From positions 14,472,501-14,536,500 of the forward strand of contig JBBDHG010000009.1 in assembly GCA_037951165.1 (NCBI GenBank): a stretch of DNA of 64,000 nucleotides, written 5' to 3'. This document shows, in pieces, positions 48,301-59,261 of this stretch (the stretch's first letter is position 1; the number at the start of each line of letters is the position of its first letter). The notes under the pieces are model-generated. The model had not been told where the DNA came from. It did not search any database and worked only from the letters and a program-made list of their open reading frames with translations. The translations under genes were made by a program, and so were the position numbers. This DNA is from Lophius americanus. Taxonomy: Eukaryota > Chordata > Actinopteri > Lophiiformes > Lophiidae.

Positions 48301-51300
48301 CTCTCCAATCTCATTCAGGTACGTTCCTTCAGCACATCCACAGCCATCAAGTGGGGTAAACTCAACCTCACATCCTGGGTCTGACTGACTGAGTGACTGA
48401 CAGGTGCGTCCACAGCTTGTCATATGGTAACCATACACAAAAGACGGGGGGCATTCAGCCGTGTATTTCTCTTTTGAAAGGAGACATGATCTCTTAGTAT
48501 ATGAATGTTCTTGACCAATACAGACTTTCACACCTGATAGTTTAACCTACGGCATGCGGTATCCATCCATCCTGTCAGTGAGACACCTACGGCAGCACAC
48601 GCGTGGACGTAGGAGGATAAGGCAGCACACATGCAATCCTCACTTTTTTCACATATGCAGGTGTCATAAATACACAACTGCAGATAAGACAAGGAAATAT
48701 ACAGTTGAAGGAATTGGTAGAATAATAAAAATAAATTAATATACTTGTATTTTATATTTTTGAATGAATTCTAAAAGAAAAATACACTTGCATGTTCATA
48801 GTCTTCTGCGTTTATTTCAGAATGACACTTAGCAAATATCCCAATTGGATCTGTTAGCAAGGCACACCAGTGCTTGGCATATTTTTCTACAAAAACAAAA
48901 AAATACAAAATTGTTAGGAGGTTGTGAAATGCAATAATAAAATGTAGTGCAAGATGTTTGTGACCTACCTTTGTCAATGCTCACACTACACGGGTCCTTA
49001 GGTATGGATATGACATCGGGGCAGCTTGAATCAGTCTTCCATGTGTTGGCAAATGCCCACCCTGTTCCTTCGATCAACCCATTAGTGGTTCTAAAGTCAT
49101 CCGCTTCCACGTCATTAAAATCTCCACAGAGGCCTAAATGAAGATGATGATCTCTTACTCACCATTATATTCAACTCATCATATTGTACAATGTACTGTT
49201 ATGAAGTAAAACTGACCGCGGAGGTTTCCTTTAATAGAAACGCTGGCTCTAATGTAGACCTGCATTATAGGTTTGAGCTGGATCTCAAGTTGAAGTCCAT
49301 AAGTGGTTTCGATCACAATGTAGAATGTTGACGGGCTGAAAACTGTTAAACTGTCTGTGGGAGAAAAACTTTAAATGTTTAAACTGAATAAAATTGATAT
49401 TTTTTTTAAGTTATATATTCTGACTTCATTGAGGAATTAACACAAAAAAGGATAAACTACTCACTCATGAAAAAAGGTAGATTAGATTTCAGTTTGTTAT
49501 ACGAAACCTGTCCGTTATGTTCAACCACAATCACCTGCAGTGGGAAAAAAAACGACATTATGTCTTTCAAACAGACATAAAAATGAGAACAGCATATAAA
49601 TTAGTTTCCTAATTTATCCTGAAATCCTGAAATCTTACATTTTGATTAGGCAGAAGTAGAGTGACTGCAGCCAGGCAAGTGGTTCTATCTGACCCTTTAC
49701 ATTTGACCAGCTCTCCGAGGACACTGAAGCTCCTATTCATTTCCTAAAGACAAGCAATGAAACACGCATAAAAAAAATTAAATAAATTATAAAATATTTA
49801 CTTTACTGTACTGTTACTGTATTTATTCATTGAAAATGAAGGATGAGTTAATTTAAGTTAAAGTACTTCACCTTGGTGAGAACATATGAGCAGTCTCCGT
49901 GGAAATTATAGGTTTTATCATCATATGTGGAGATGTGGGAGCCCCCCAGTACTGAACAGAAACCAGGACAGTCCAAATCCTTACAGCGCCACTGACCCTT
50001 GGTACAGATGCTGTTAACAGAGTCCAGTCACATCAACCTGACAGCCTTCCTTACACACTTGTAGTAAATGTCATCTTAAGTCTGAAAATGTGATTACCAT
50101 GTTTTACAAGGACCGGAGTACGATTCTCCTGGAGCGTAGGGTTTGCCATTGTGTAAGCAGGAGCACTGACCAACAGCAACACACCCACTTTGATTAATGT
50201 CATCAAGAACAGTTCCTTTGGAGAAACGTAATGTTCACATGATTAGTCATAAGGCAACTGTAAACTACCCTAAACAGTGCAAATCCTGCAAAAGCCACAC
50301 ATGTATTTATAATTGAAATTTCTTAACCACAGTTTGCAGGATTTAGCGTCATGCAGCAGTGCAGCTGCAGATTGTAACCAGCTGAGTAACCCTCATCTCC
50401 CATTACGGTACCTGCTTACTGAACATTGGTGTGAAATGACTCTTTGTGCTTCTGGAAAAAATCGACGTGTGCTAATGTGGACATCATAGTGTGAAATGTT
50501 ACTGAATTCTGTCCAGCTGTTTTGTGGATAGACTATTCCCTGAATGTACGTATGAGCAGAGGTTATACATCCCAATAACGAGATTAAGTAGAAAGAAAAT
50601 TATATCCACTCCAAAATCTAACAGTTTCTTGCCACGAGCAAAATCCTCCAAGCAATTTTAGTTCAAATCTATCCATAGACACTTGCCCCTGACATGGAGA
50701 CAGGAAGGAAGGACCCCCCAAGTCTTTAGCAAACGTTTATCTCTCCCTCTATGGTGTATTCTACAGTGATAATACACAAATTCAACTTTATGAATTACAA
50801 ATATTATATTCCATTTCCGTCCCTAGATTCTGTTAACTGGACCCTCAAAAACATTAACGATACTTTTTGAGGTCTTATCGCAATAATTATAATTAATAAC
50901 AAGATCGTTTCAAAATATTTAAATACTTTATATCTGCCATATCTCCCTCCAGAACTTAAAATAAACATCATTATATACAAACGCGTCGATTTAATGTTCA
51001 TGCCTGACATCTTTAAACTTTCGTCTTTGGTTATTCTGTTGTATTTTGTCTGTGCATGGAAATCCATTGCTGACCACAGTGCACAGTGTGTGCTGTAACA
51101 ACACAACTGTAGAAAGGAGAGTTTTGAGACGTCAAGGACAGTGATAATAGCTCACTAAGTAGTATTAACACGAATAACTGTCAATGACAGCATTGGCACT
51201 AAAATCTAAACAATTGGACAATAGTTATGTCATATAAGAGCCTATTTTGCAATTTCTGTAAGCATCAGTGCTTCTGAAAGTAGAAACAGCCTTGCTTGTG

Positions 51301-54300
51301 ATTATAAATTCCAATCTTTATAACAGAGAAGGGATCATCAATTCATGGCGCACAATCATCAATGTGGCCCCTGAGCACAGTGCAAACTGAGGTGGTAGGA
51401 CCACGATGACATATTTGTATGATATTGGAAAATGCTTTTGTTGTTGTTGTTGTTTTGAAAATCCCAATCTTGCAGTATTGATGAAAGTGATGAATTGACC
51501 CAGAATCTGCATCTGTTGACATATCTGCTTTAAAATGGAATAAACTGGTCCTCAGCCAATACACAAAATACATCAAAGTCTGTTCACTATTTTCCAAATT
51601 ATCTTGCAGACAACAAACAAACTAAGAAACAAATAGTTACATTACTTAACCACATTACTTCCTCCAACCCTCATTGGTGGAAGTAATTAATTCACTGTTT
51701 GTAACAACTCATTGTTGAGCACCAGTAGCACTACTACTACTACTTATTAAACACCAGGTATTAGTTTGCTGTTAAACCTTTATCCTATAATCTCGATGTG
51801 TTTTGTCACTGTAAACTCACAGTTTTTCAACAGCACAAATGAACTAACTGTAGAGCATTAATGATTAATTTGTGTGAAAAAAAAACAACATCTGGGATCT
51901 AAACGAACGTCATCTGTGCTGACCTTCAAATCAGGGAACTTACCATCTGGACAGAAGCATCCATCCAAACAGTGATCGTCACACACTTGGCTTCTCTGGT
52001 GGTTGCTGCAGGTGTCAGTGCAGGGACTACTGCATTCCTGATATTCCATGTTAAAAGGGCATGTTTTTGCTATTCACCACACAAGGAAACGTACAGTTCA
52101 GAAACCGATACTGCTATGTAACCTAAATGCAGTGTAGACCATGAAAGCATTAACATGTTCTTACCACACAGCTGTGCGGTCTTCCATGACTGTGGCTGCC
52201 CGCCTAGATGAGCACACTGACGGGAATACTCTGATATGGTGGAGCACAAGCATTCAGTGCTGCTGCTGTTACAGTGACACATGTCCTTCACACAGGCTTC
52301 GATGAAGAACTCGGTAGGAATCAGCTCTTGGCAGGTAATGAATGCAGGTCCTGTCAGCAGGTTCTCACATAGGTCTCTCTGGTGGTCAAAGTAGGCATAT
52401 ATGATGGATCTGCATTTTGCCTATCTCTCTTCAAACACGCACACACAAAGACACACGCACACCTGCACAAATACACACACCTGCACATACACTAACACAC
52501 ACAAACACACTTGCACACGCACACAAACACACACCCAGACACACACACACATGCACACACACACCTGCACACACACACACAGACATACACACATAGAAAC
52601 ACACACTTACACATATATAATTTGAAGACATCCATTTTTACTTACCACCAATGCACAGGTTTGTGTGTCTGTAGAGCTGTGTGCTTCACAGTCTTCGGTT
52701 AGACCATCAACTCTCCAAACCTCCGCATAAACTTCAGGAGTAAAAGGCTCGCCTGTTTCTAGATGGGAAAAGGAGTTTTTATGTGAAATTGTTAAGACTG
52801 ATTTTGTGCAGGTTGTTTTAAGATTTGTCATTTTTATTATTACCTGTTTTGATGACCTTGTCATAAACTCCAACAAGGTCACCACACAGGCCACAAGTTT
52901 GGTTCGTGAATTTTTCATCCAACTCAACCTTAAAGAAAGAAGAAAGTTTGATTTTAAATGTTTTAGCCTGTTTTCCAGACACATCAGACAGGATTGGCAT
53001 GTTTGAATATCCATATAATAATTCATAAAACACTGATTCCTGTTAAAGACCATTGGAGTCCGTTGGCAACTAGTTATAGTACTGCTTACTACTACTACTA
53101 CTACTACTTTACTACTACTACAACAAATACTACTACTAATAATAGTAATGATAATGATAATAATAATAATAACAACAACAATAACAAAAATACTTTTTCC
53201 ACACGTGTACCATCATTATGATAGTATTGTGTTACACTATTAAAAAGCAACTGTTTCATAGAGAGGTTACGATCTAAGGGATACGGTCTGTTGGTCTGCG
53301 TGTCTGATAGCAGCATTATAAAAAAAACTCCTGGACACATTTTCACGAATCCAATTAGAAGGGTTGGGAGTGAAGCAGGAAAGAATTGATTAGATTTTGT
53401 AGTGGAACTGGTTAAGGGGTTAGATCCAGGAAATACTTTCAACTCTTTGAATATTGAAGGATAGGTCATTGTGGAAGGTTTTGTCATTTACGGTGACACT
53501 CATTAATACTCCTCAAGCAATGTGCAGAATACGCTGAATATTTTTCAATTTTCATGTATTTAAGAATATTTGTTGAATTTCACTTTATTCAGATCTACTC
53601 CAGAATGTAATCACTTCCTCCTAACTATCTAGCTTCATGAAAATGTACCCCCGTGGATAATGATACCAGTGTGGTCTATGTTGTTTGTGTCTTTCAAACA
53701 CTCATATTCTGTTGGGGGACTGTTGCTGTTAGTTGCAGTTATATAAAATGGAACCTAATCTTCCTTGGGAAGAAGCTTGAGAAGACAATATTGTCTGTAC
53801 ACCAAATCAAATTAGACTACTTTGCAGATTGTCATAATAAATAGTGGGAGGTTATGGCAGATGGCACAATTGAATCCATTCAATTTTGAAGTGGATCCAG
53901 GCTTTTTTTAATACATTTTTTGTAAAATGCCAGATTGAGTGTTTTGGACCTTTTTTGTCAATTACAAATAAATAAACTACATATAGATTTCCTCGAAACT
54001 AGTTTTGGGCATATGCCAAAATGGATCCATGATTATTATTTTCACTTGCTGCCAGCTGCCTTTATTTATTTGTCTTAAGGTTTAAGTTAATTAAAAGAGT
54101 GTTCCGCCTTAAAAGTAATGAAATAAAAAAAAGCATTATCACATTATTTATGAGAACAGTCAGTCATGTTTCAGCAGCACACATACCCATAAGGAGTCTT
54201 TTTCATTCCACATGATAACTAACCCCAGCTTTGCCTCGATTCTGACATAAGAGACAGCTCTTCCCATCGAAATGCCAGCCTGGCTGAAGGGTAGAGTGAC

Positions 54301-54967
54301 ACTGTAGGCAACAAAAACATTCTCAGTGAGACAAAAAATATAGTACAGCAGATCAGCTAGTAATTAAAAGACTCATCATTCAAATAGACTCACAGTGTTC
54401 CATCGACTTTGATGGAGTTGTTGGCTAATTCCACAAGGATACCCGTCAGTTGCATGGTGACCTTCTTAATGGTGGTCACCCCATCTATCTCCTGCCGTTG
54501 GAGCTGAATATTGAATTCCTCGTAGCTTACCTGGCAATGGGATGCCAAGATGTAGTTGCAAGTGAAGGGAAGCTGGAAGAAGTATCCATCGAACATCTTA
54601 AAGTGGTAGTTTCCCCATGTGCTGCAGAATTTGTTGTTCTGATAGGGTCTCACTTCTAGTGTGGAGAAAAAAAATACAACAATTACACCAAGAGTTCATC
54701 CTTTCCAATTTATTTCTGTTCATAAAAAAAGAAAAAAGGACCTTTAATTACTGGCACTGGAGTCCCCATCTGGTCCATGACTTTAAGAAGAAAGACATGT
54801 GCACATTGAGTATGTATGCGCACGTAAATACTTATATATAAGGTCCTTTAATTTGTGCTCCTGCGAGGGTACTTACCGGTACCATATGCAGACTCTCCAA
54901 GGCAAATGATGAGCCATGGTATCACCCATTCATTTAGCATACTGGTTGTTCCCATAACAGTCCTCAT
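29496..54967 (-). CDS. Mucin A: secreted gel-forming mucin, MUC2/MUC5AC/MUC5B type (complete, 47 coding exons)
   Basis: Coding exons: 54877-54967, 54742-54780, 54394-54655, 54187-54301, 52844-52928, 52646-52758, 52165-52378, 51944-52069, 50098-50215, 49872-50010, 49639-49743, 49465-49534, 49217-49354, 48969-49133, 48786-48886, 48551-48677, 48215-48470, 46873-46922, 46665-46765, 46430-46581, 46188-46326, 46006-46113, 45753-45932, 45437-45676, 45170-45326, 43938-44066, 43587-43737, 41272-41315, 38067-41177, 37167-37378, 35809-35980, 35428-35672, 35116-35299, 34827-35016, 34543-34721, 34379-34448, 33220-33353, 33100-33131, 32857-33025, 31657-31758, 31495-31535, 30757-30879, 30448-30543, 30218-30346, 29965-30004, 29762-29885, 29496-29673. 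They total 9,246 nt, i.e. 3,081 aa, with no frame break. The first ATG (54967) and a second in frame (54955) precede a signal peptide (EWVIPWLIICLGESAYG). Order: D1, D2, D'-D3, short Thr stretch, one CysD, Thr array, D4, vWC modules, cystine knot. Family role: disulfide-linked mucus polymer from goblet-type cells. Which MUC paralogue it is cannot be fixed without a tree. Confidence 0.93.
30757..33353 (-). other. Mucin A vWC-type Cys modules
   Basis: Exon 33220-33353 closes the TIL (EGCFCPEGM). Exons 33100-33131 and 32857-33025 give a vWC module (GCHQCICDND, VDCCQIPLC) extended by 31657-31758 (CDKNRCLPAPKC, NCCPSYTC). A second vWC starts in 31495-31535 and 30757-30879 (CEFCICDETQD, CEPNCPE). 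Exon sizes 32, 41 and 123 nt recur exactly in mucin B. Confidence 0.88.
34379..35980 (-). other. Mucin A D4 assembly: vWD4 with GDPH, C8, TIL
   Basis: Residues about 2347-2693. A lead module (DGETWTSGNCTTERC, ERGCCFHYECKC) is followed by GWGDPHYVTFDG at 35644-35660, then the vWD4 body ending GQCGNCDNNRGNDC. C8 is exon 34543-34721 (YEGCKFDVCAL, EAYAIACADELFC). TIL starts in 34379-34448 (CPENKVYKPCG). GDPH is the known acid/autoproteolytic site in MUC2 and MUC5AC. Confidence 0.9.
36389..36482 (+). mobile_element. Non-LTR retrotransposon 3'-end fragment
   Basis: A short stretch reads ggagtcgaattccttgtatg, then ataaagctgattctgattctgatt. This is a familiar fish LINE 3' end with a (TGATTC)n-type tail. 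It lies in the mucin A intron between exons 37167-37378 and 35809-35980. The family name is not certain. Confidence 0.5.
38112..40578 (-). repeat. Mucin A Thr-rich O-glycosylation array (19 tandem units)
   Basis: Coding tandem repeat. The unit is built of 7-residue steps (EQSTTTV, TEKTTTI, EKPTTTA, EKPTTTA, EKLTTTT, KQPTTTT). Full units are 42 aa (126 nt). Short ones lack one EKPTTTA step and are 35 aa (105 nt). A few units lose one further Thr codon. I count 19 EQ/VQ unit starts. Thr is half of a full unit, with five Glu and five Lys, three Pro and one Ser at most. Both edges decay into irregular Thr-rich sequence. The regular array covers about 38330-40480. Confidence 0.93.
40579..40875 (-). 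other. Mucin A CysD (WxxW) domain, single copy
   Basis: 99 residues from CIVCNWSSW to CCINIC, inside the 3.1-kb exon. The WSSW motif is the C-mannosylation-type signature of MUC2/MUC5 Cys domains. The domain also shows FCGKPIDIECRA, DLGQTVTCD, KGLRCRNKDQ and the closing YEIRVKCC. It sits between a short (about 50 aa) and a long (about 820 aa) Thr-rich stretch. Human MUC5AC and MUC5B carry several such domains; only one is here. Confidence 0.92.
42828..43068 (+). mobile_element. tRNA-derived SINE in mucin A intron 27
   Basis: The head is tRNA-like: A-box-like ctcaatgggtagagagg and B-box-like aggtttgagcccagc. The body contains gtgggtccttgagcaagacc, shared with the 6.7-kb SINE on the opposite strand, and the element ends in ataaaggcaag plus (ATT)n. 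Confidence 0.8.
43587..46922 (-). other. Mucin A D'-D3 assembly: TIL/E, vWD3, C8, TIL
   Basis: Residues about 755-1224. D' spans exons 46873-46922, 46665-46765 and 46430-46581 (TDPMVFFNCSN, CVSGCVCPAGLLSDG). The exon 46665-46765 acceptor was chosen so that the conserved Cys before PMVFF is kept. vWD3 has GEGHYITFDDKKFSFNGDC and ends KVCGLCGNYDG. C8 is 45437-45676 plus 45170-45326 (YYDVCVKDTCGCNSGGDC). TIL: CEWHYEPCGKPCMKTC, GCYPNCPPEQPYLEE. In the family, D3 makes the N-terminal intermolecular bonds. Confidence 0.9.
48215..50010 (-). other. Mucin A D2 assembly: vWD2-C8-TIL
   Basis: Residues about 388-755. vWD2 begins CKDLDCPGFCSV then GGSHISTYDDKTYNFHGDC. Its redox motif reads RGLCGDF, lacking the first Cys as in human MUC2 D2. 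C8 spans 48786-48886 and 48551-48677 (HWCALLTDP, YDTCICEKSEDCMCAALSSY). TIL is exon 48215-48470 (CGRTCQSLSQSDPGC, DGCGCAEGTYL). Confidence 0.9.
52435..52606. repeat. Interrupted (CA)n microsatellite filling mucin A intron 6
   Basis: About 170 bp of (CA)n on the plus strand, (TG)n in the transcript, with A/T/G interruptions. It lies entirely inside the 267-bp intron between exons 52646-52758 and 52165-52378. Confidence 0.92.
53084..53192. repeat. (TAC)n then (AAT/ATA)n microsatellites, mucin A intron 4
   Basis: A run of tactac units (about 53084-53130) passes into taatgataataataat and caacaacaata sequence. Seen directly. Confidence 0.85.
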
Positions 54968-55015
54968 GCTGAGAGGGATGATTAAGTCTACTGGTGTCAC
55001 TCTATCATTGCCAAC

Positions 55016-55022
55016 TATTATA
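55016..55022 (-). promoter_or_regulatory. Candidate TATA box of mucin A
   Basis: The minus strand reads TATAATA, about 50 nt upstream of the first ATG at 54967. Initiation near 54985-54990 would leave a 5'UTR of only about 20 nt. Confidence 0.4.
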
Positions 55023-55120
55023 GCTAAATTAATGTTTGCTCAGGACAGGTTATTAAAAAAACATGTTGAGTGTCTTCTTTTGTATTCTCTTGTCTCCTCT
55101 AAGATCACTTATATGACCTC

Positions 55121-55137
55121 ACTGCACATCTCTCTCT

Positions 55138-55180
<43 letters not shown>
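55121..55180. repeat. (CT)n microsatellite
   Basis: Near-continuous tctctctctc for about 55 bp, immediately upstream of mucin A. Seen directly. Confidence 0.9.
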
Positions 55181-55181
<1 letters not shown>

Positions 55182-56710
55182 ATCTTCACCTCTGCGTAAT
55201 AACCCATCCTTACAGCCACGTTCAAGTTCAATAGCCTTGTTAATGTTCTCTTTTTGCTCATTATTATGTTTAAGTGAGAGAAATACTTTCCCCCTTAACT
55301 GCCACGCAGTTTCATTTGAGGGATCCTTCAAGGTATATTTATTTATGGGACCTCATCATCAAGATACTCGCTTTAGTAATAACAAAATGAGTGTGTATAC
55401 ATATTTAAACAGGAATGGTGTACTTTTCCTACTTAACCAGGGCATTATAAAACATGGGTTGGGCAGGATGTCATATAATGCCTAAATGGGTTCAGGTGAA
55501 ATCTTAAGTAAACTCATGATTCAGTGGAGCATACATTGACCAAACATTGGCCAAACCTTAGTGGACATTGACATGTTTTCTGGTAGTCTAGTGTGACTCC
55601 TTTCCCTTATCTGATTACATTTCAAAGCCTAGTATGTAACTTTGAGGTGACAAATGAGCTCCAGATGGGCTGCAGATCCTTTGTATTAATGTGATGACTC
55701 AAAAACTATTCAGTGGATCATTTTCAAATTTAATAAACTCCTAGTCCTTAGTATGAGGAAAAAATATACTGATTTGGGGAAAGGTTGGTCCCATATTTCC
55801 ATCAATAGGGAGATTTCTATAGCCACAAGTTTTTAGGACATCATTTCTCAACCTTTGGTCCAATTTAGGACCAAATTTGGTGCGTGTGAATCGATTTAGG
55901 AGTACTATCATAAAGTATATCACATTTTACTCTAGAAATTCCTCTTTAACTCTCTAATAGAGTAAACTTGGACATAATTTCCTCAGTGTTTTTCGGGTAT
56001 ATACTCTTGTTGTCGGGGACGACAGCAATGGCCGAGTTGCTAGTTTAGATCTACTTCTCCTTTAATTTCAAGTATCATCAATCCAATTTTAAGTGTTAAT
56101 CCAATTAACACCCCTCTCCCTGATTTTTACGATATTTCATCCTTGTAATGCACTCTTTTTCTATTTGTATTTTTGATGTACAATTTATGTTATGACAACT
56201 TTTTATCAGATCAAGCATTGACTTTTCAGCATTTGCCATACAATAACTTTTTGGTGAGATCGGAAAACCTAAGTCTTAGTTCCCCACAGACAAAAATGAT
56301 TCTTTGGTCCATGTACCCAGTCAGAGGTTTACCAGTTTTCCTTTTAAAGAGCTCTGGTAATGACCACTGCAGACCAGTAAAAAACCAAGAACAGTTTTTA
56401 AGATTTAGTTTTGGACATGATGTGACCCATTTGACTTGACTTGACAATTTTGCCCTTGTTTGAGACCCTTCTTATTTTCCCTTACTTTCAAAACATCAAC
56501 TCTGAGCACAAAATGCTCACAAATGTCACCATCAGAACCTCCTATTATACAACAGTGCTAACTGCTACATTTTAGGTCACCCGCTATGTTAAGGCCTGTT
56601 GTGATGCATTTATTGTCTACCAAAAGTCAGTTCCAGAGGCTACTTATAATTTAGCAACTCTAAAATGTAAGCAACATTTCCTTAGATAGTTTTTGTTTTC
56701 TCTCATCAGC

Positions 56711-56844
56711 TGTCTGTCTCTATATGTAGGCCCTGTGATCAATTGTTGACCAGAGTGTAACCCTCTCCCCCAATGTCAGCTGGGACGGGCTCCAGCCCCT
56801 GCGACCTAGAACAGGATAAGCGAATGAATGAATAGTGAATGAAT
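56711..56844 (+). mobile_element. 3' tail of a common fish SINE/LINE
   Basis: The segment reads tgtctgtctctatatg, ccaatgtcagctgggac, gggctccagcccctgcgacc, acaggataagcgaatg, then a GAAT-type tail. It is the usual downstream half of elements like that at 28585, here without the head. Confidence 0.65.
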
Positions 56845-59253
56845 CTGCATTCATTATCCATTTTCTCCCGTTAAAAGATACAAAATGGAATTCTATTTAG
56901 CTGAATGACTTCTATTAATTTCCAAATACAAACTTCAAACTCTACTGAACTTCCTTTTTGTAAGTGTTATAATTTAACATACAAGCTCAAAAAAAGTCTT
57001 CGTAGAAAAATGTGCAACTGGTTGTTTTTAAAGAAAAAACACAGTAAATTAAAATATTCATCCCAAACTTTCATTTGGCACGTCTTCTTCAGTCCTGTTA
57101 GCATTCAAATCTTTTAAATGGATAAAATCCCCCACACCCTCAGCTTTCTGTTCTTTTTTTATTCAAAATTAACTCAGATAAATTCACAAAAATCATGGAT
57201 CTTTCCTATAGGTGTATGACATAATGTATTATTTGGCCATCATTTCCTCCAGTTATCATTTTCTAATCGCTGAATTTGGGATCAGCTGCTAGAGGCAGAA
57301 CTAATGTGGTGTTCATATTTGGTGTACCGTAACAATGGTGCTAGTTGGGTGTGTATTTACATACTAGAATACAAAACAGAAAGCCTTCATCTGACACAAA
57401 GCAAACAAAGTTGAAAAAACCCAGATGAAGTGTGTCTGTGTGTATATTTGTCTATGTGTGTAGAAACAATGTTATCATCTTGTTGTACTGATCCGGTCCT
57501 GAGGTTATATATCATTATACCTGTTGGCTATGGGTTTTCTCCCTGGCAAGTTTTTTTCCCAACATTTTCTCTAGTTGTGTAAAAGCTAGTGAAGGGATTC
57601 CTGTGAGAACTTGTGGAGGGTTGGAAGGTGGGGCAGGTCAGCGTGTAAAAGACCGCTCAGCAGTAGTGGAGGTATATGAACTCCAAGTGAAATTCTGAGA
57701 CAATCTGTAATTTATTGTTTTCAGTAATTCAGGTTATTTGACTTAGAAAATTATAATATTTCAGCTCATTGAGAGTAAAGAGAGTAAAGAGGAAGTGATG
57801 TCTTCTTAGATCAGGGCTAGCTGATTCACATAAAAACTATATAGCCTATTTTATTATTTAAGAACAATGGAAATGTAAAACTACAGGTTTGTAGTTATTA
57901 TCTATTTCTTATGTAATACTCCTGGAACTGCCTTTAAATCAGCTACTGCTGCATAATCATCTACTTGATCAATTTTATTTGGGTTTTTTGAGGCTCACAT
58001 TGTTCTCTTATGTCCAGTATCCAGTAATATTCTGAATCACTACCATTTCAGGGTAAGTAATTTGAGATTACTTAACAATATGTCTACGTAAGTCTCTAAT
58101 TAATACTTATTTCAAGAAGTGTGGCTTATCTCCTGTAAATATTATACTTGTTGCCACAAGAGGCATCCTGCATGTAAAAGCATTTAGGAGAGGTCCCTAA
58201 GCCATGTTTTCCCAAGGAAGGGCTCCTGTATGAGCAGCCAGTACACGAAGTTCATTGGTTCATCTAACGCATTCCTATATGACGGAACAAATATATTTGT
58301 ATTCTTTTATGGTATCAAAAATATCAAATGAAAGAATGAACCATGACTAAATTATGACTAAATGTGATTAATAAGATCCATTAACTAGTAATTATTATTA
58401 TTGTCATTATTATACAAAAAGATTCTTGTAAGAATCATTTAAGTTCTTCAAAAACCAAACACCCTTCATCAGCTGCTTGATACACCCCTCCAGTTGACAG
58501 GTACCACTTCATCTTGTTACAATGACATCTTCATCATTGTAACAAGATGAAGATTTCACTTCTTAGGGGTTATAATGTCATGGCTGATAATTTAAAAAAG
58601 AAAGTTCAGGTATTCTGAAAGTTTTTAGATATGCTGAAAATAATGCTTTTAAAATAAGGAAAAATTCAGTTAAGAAATACTTACCTTTATGACTCCTACA
58701 AAGCAGGCATTGGTTTTTGAGGAGTCAAACTAGATGGACGACTGACACTCTATGCCCTCTTGGTCAAGTGCATGGTAAACACACCTACATAACAAACAGA
58801 CTGAGCAGCATGCAGTGTGTCTGTTTCATTTACAAAATGTAGCTCTCCTTACTTTCTCATCTTCTCATGATGCTCGGCTTGTGACAGAGGTGTTTACAGT
58901 GCATTCCTCTAAATAATGGCATACATGCAGGTATCATGTAGAATTTCTCTAAAACTGCTTTGTACAGCTTGCTATTGTATGACATTGATATATAAGAGTA
59001 CTGTTCAGATTTCAGCAAAATCTTACAGCAAAGATCTACAGTGAATGCAACTACCTGTCTACCTAGAATAACTAACCCAGGTTCAATTGTTTTATTATAA
59101 TGAGCTCACACGTAAATAGAGTTGCATCTTCTTTATTTGAATGCATAAATACTCACTTTAGAAGTGTAACAGCATTGTAAGAGATTAAATGATTATTAAG
59201 ACAATATAGGGAAAAACATTGAAATCCCAAATGCATCAATGGGATGAGATGTA

Positions 59254-59259
59254 TTTATT
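59254..59259 (-). terminator. Polyadenylation signal abutting the mucin B stop codon
   Basis: AATAAA on the minus strand starts two nucleotides after the TAA stop (59262-59264). Confidence 0.7.
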
Positions 59260-59261
59260 AA

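Larger units (their letters stand above)
50098..54655 (-). other. Mucin A D1 assembly: vWD1-C8-TIL
   Basis: Residues about 44-388. vWD1 opens with CSTWGNYHFKMFDGYFF and reaches the CGLCGD motif in exon 52844-52928 (TNQTCGLCGDLVGVYD). C8 is exon 52165-52378 (CVKDMCHCN, EYSRQCAHLGGQPQSW). TIL spans 51944-52069 and 50098-50215 (CSSPCTDTCSN, CDDHCLDGCFCPDG). The CGLC motif is the one implicated in disulfide-linked multimer assembly in this family. Confidence 0.9.
54968..59253. other. Intergenic region between mucin A and mucin B
   Basis: It holds the mucin A promoter region, a (CT)n run at 55121-55180, a dispersed repeat near 55790-55890, and a SINE/LINE 3' tail at 56711-56844. Elsewhere it is AT-rich and I recognised no exon. 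Confidence 0.6.

Noticed and set aside
48551..48677. Suspected frameshift with loss of the last C8 Cys in mucin A D2
   Set aside because: Re-reading the bases showed an intact ending (GWMDTAC) and a consensus donor at 48550; phases join with the next exon.
52401..52631. Thr-His and Cys-Val repeat ORFs on both strands
   Set aside because: Products of the (CA)n microsatellite within an intron; no coding value.
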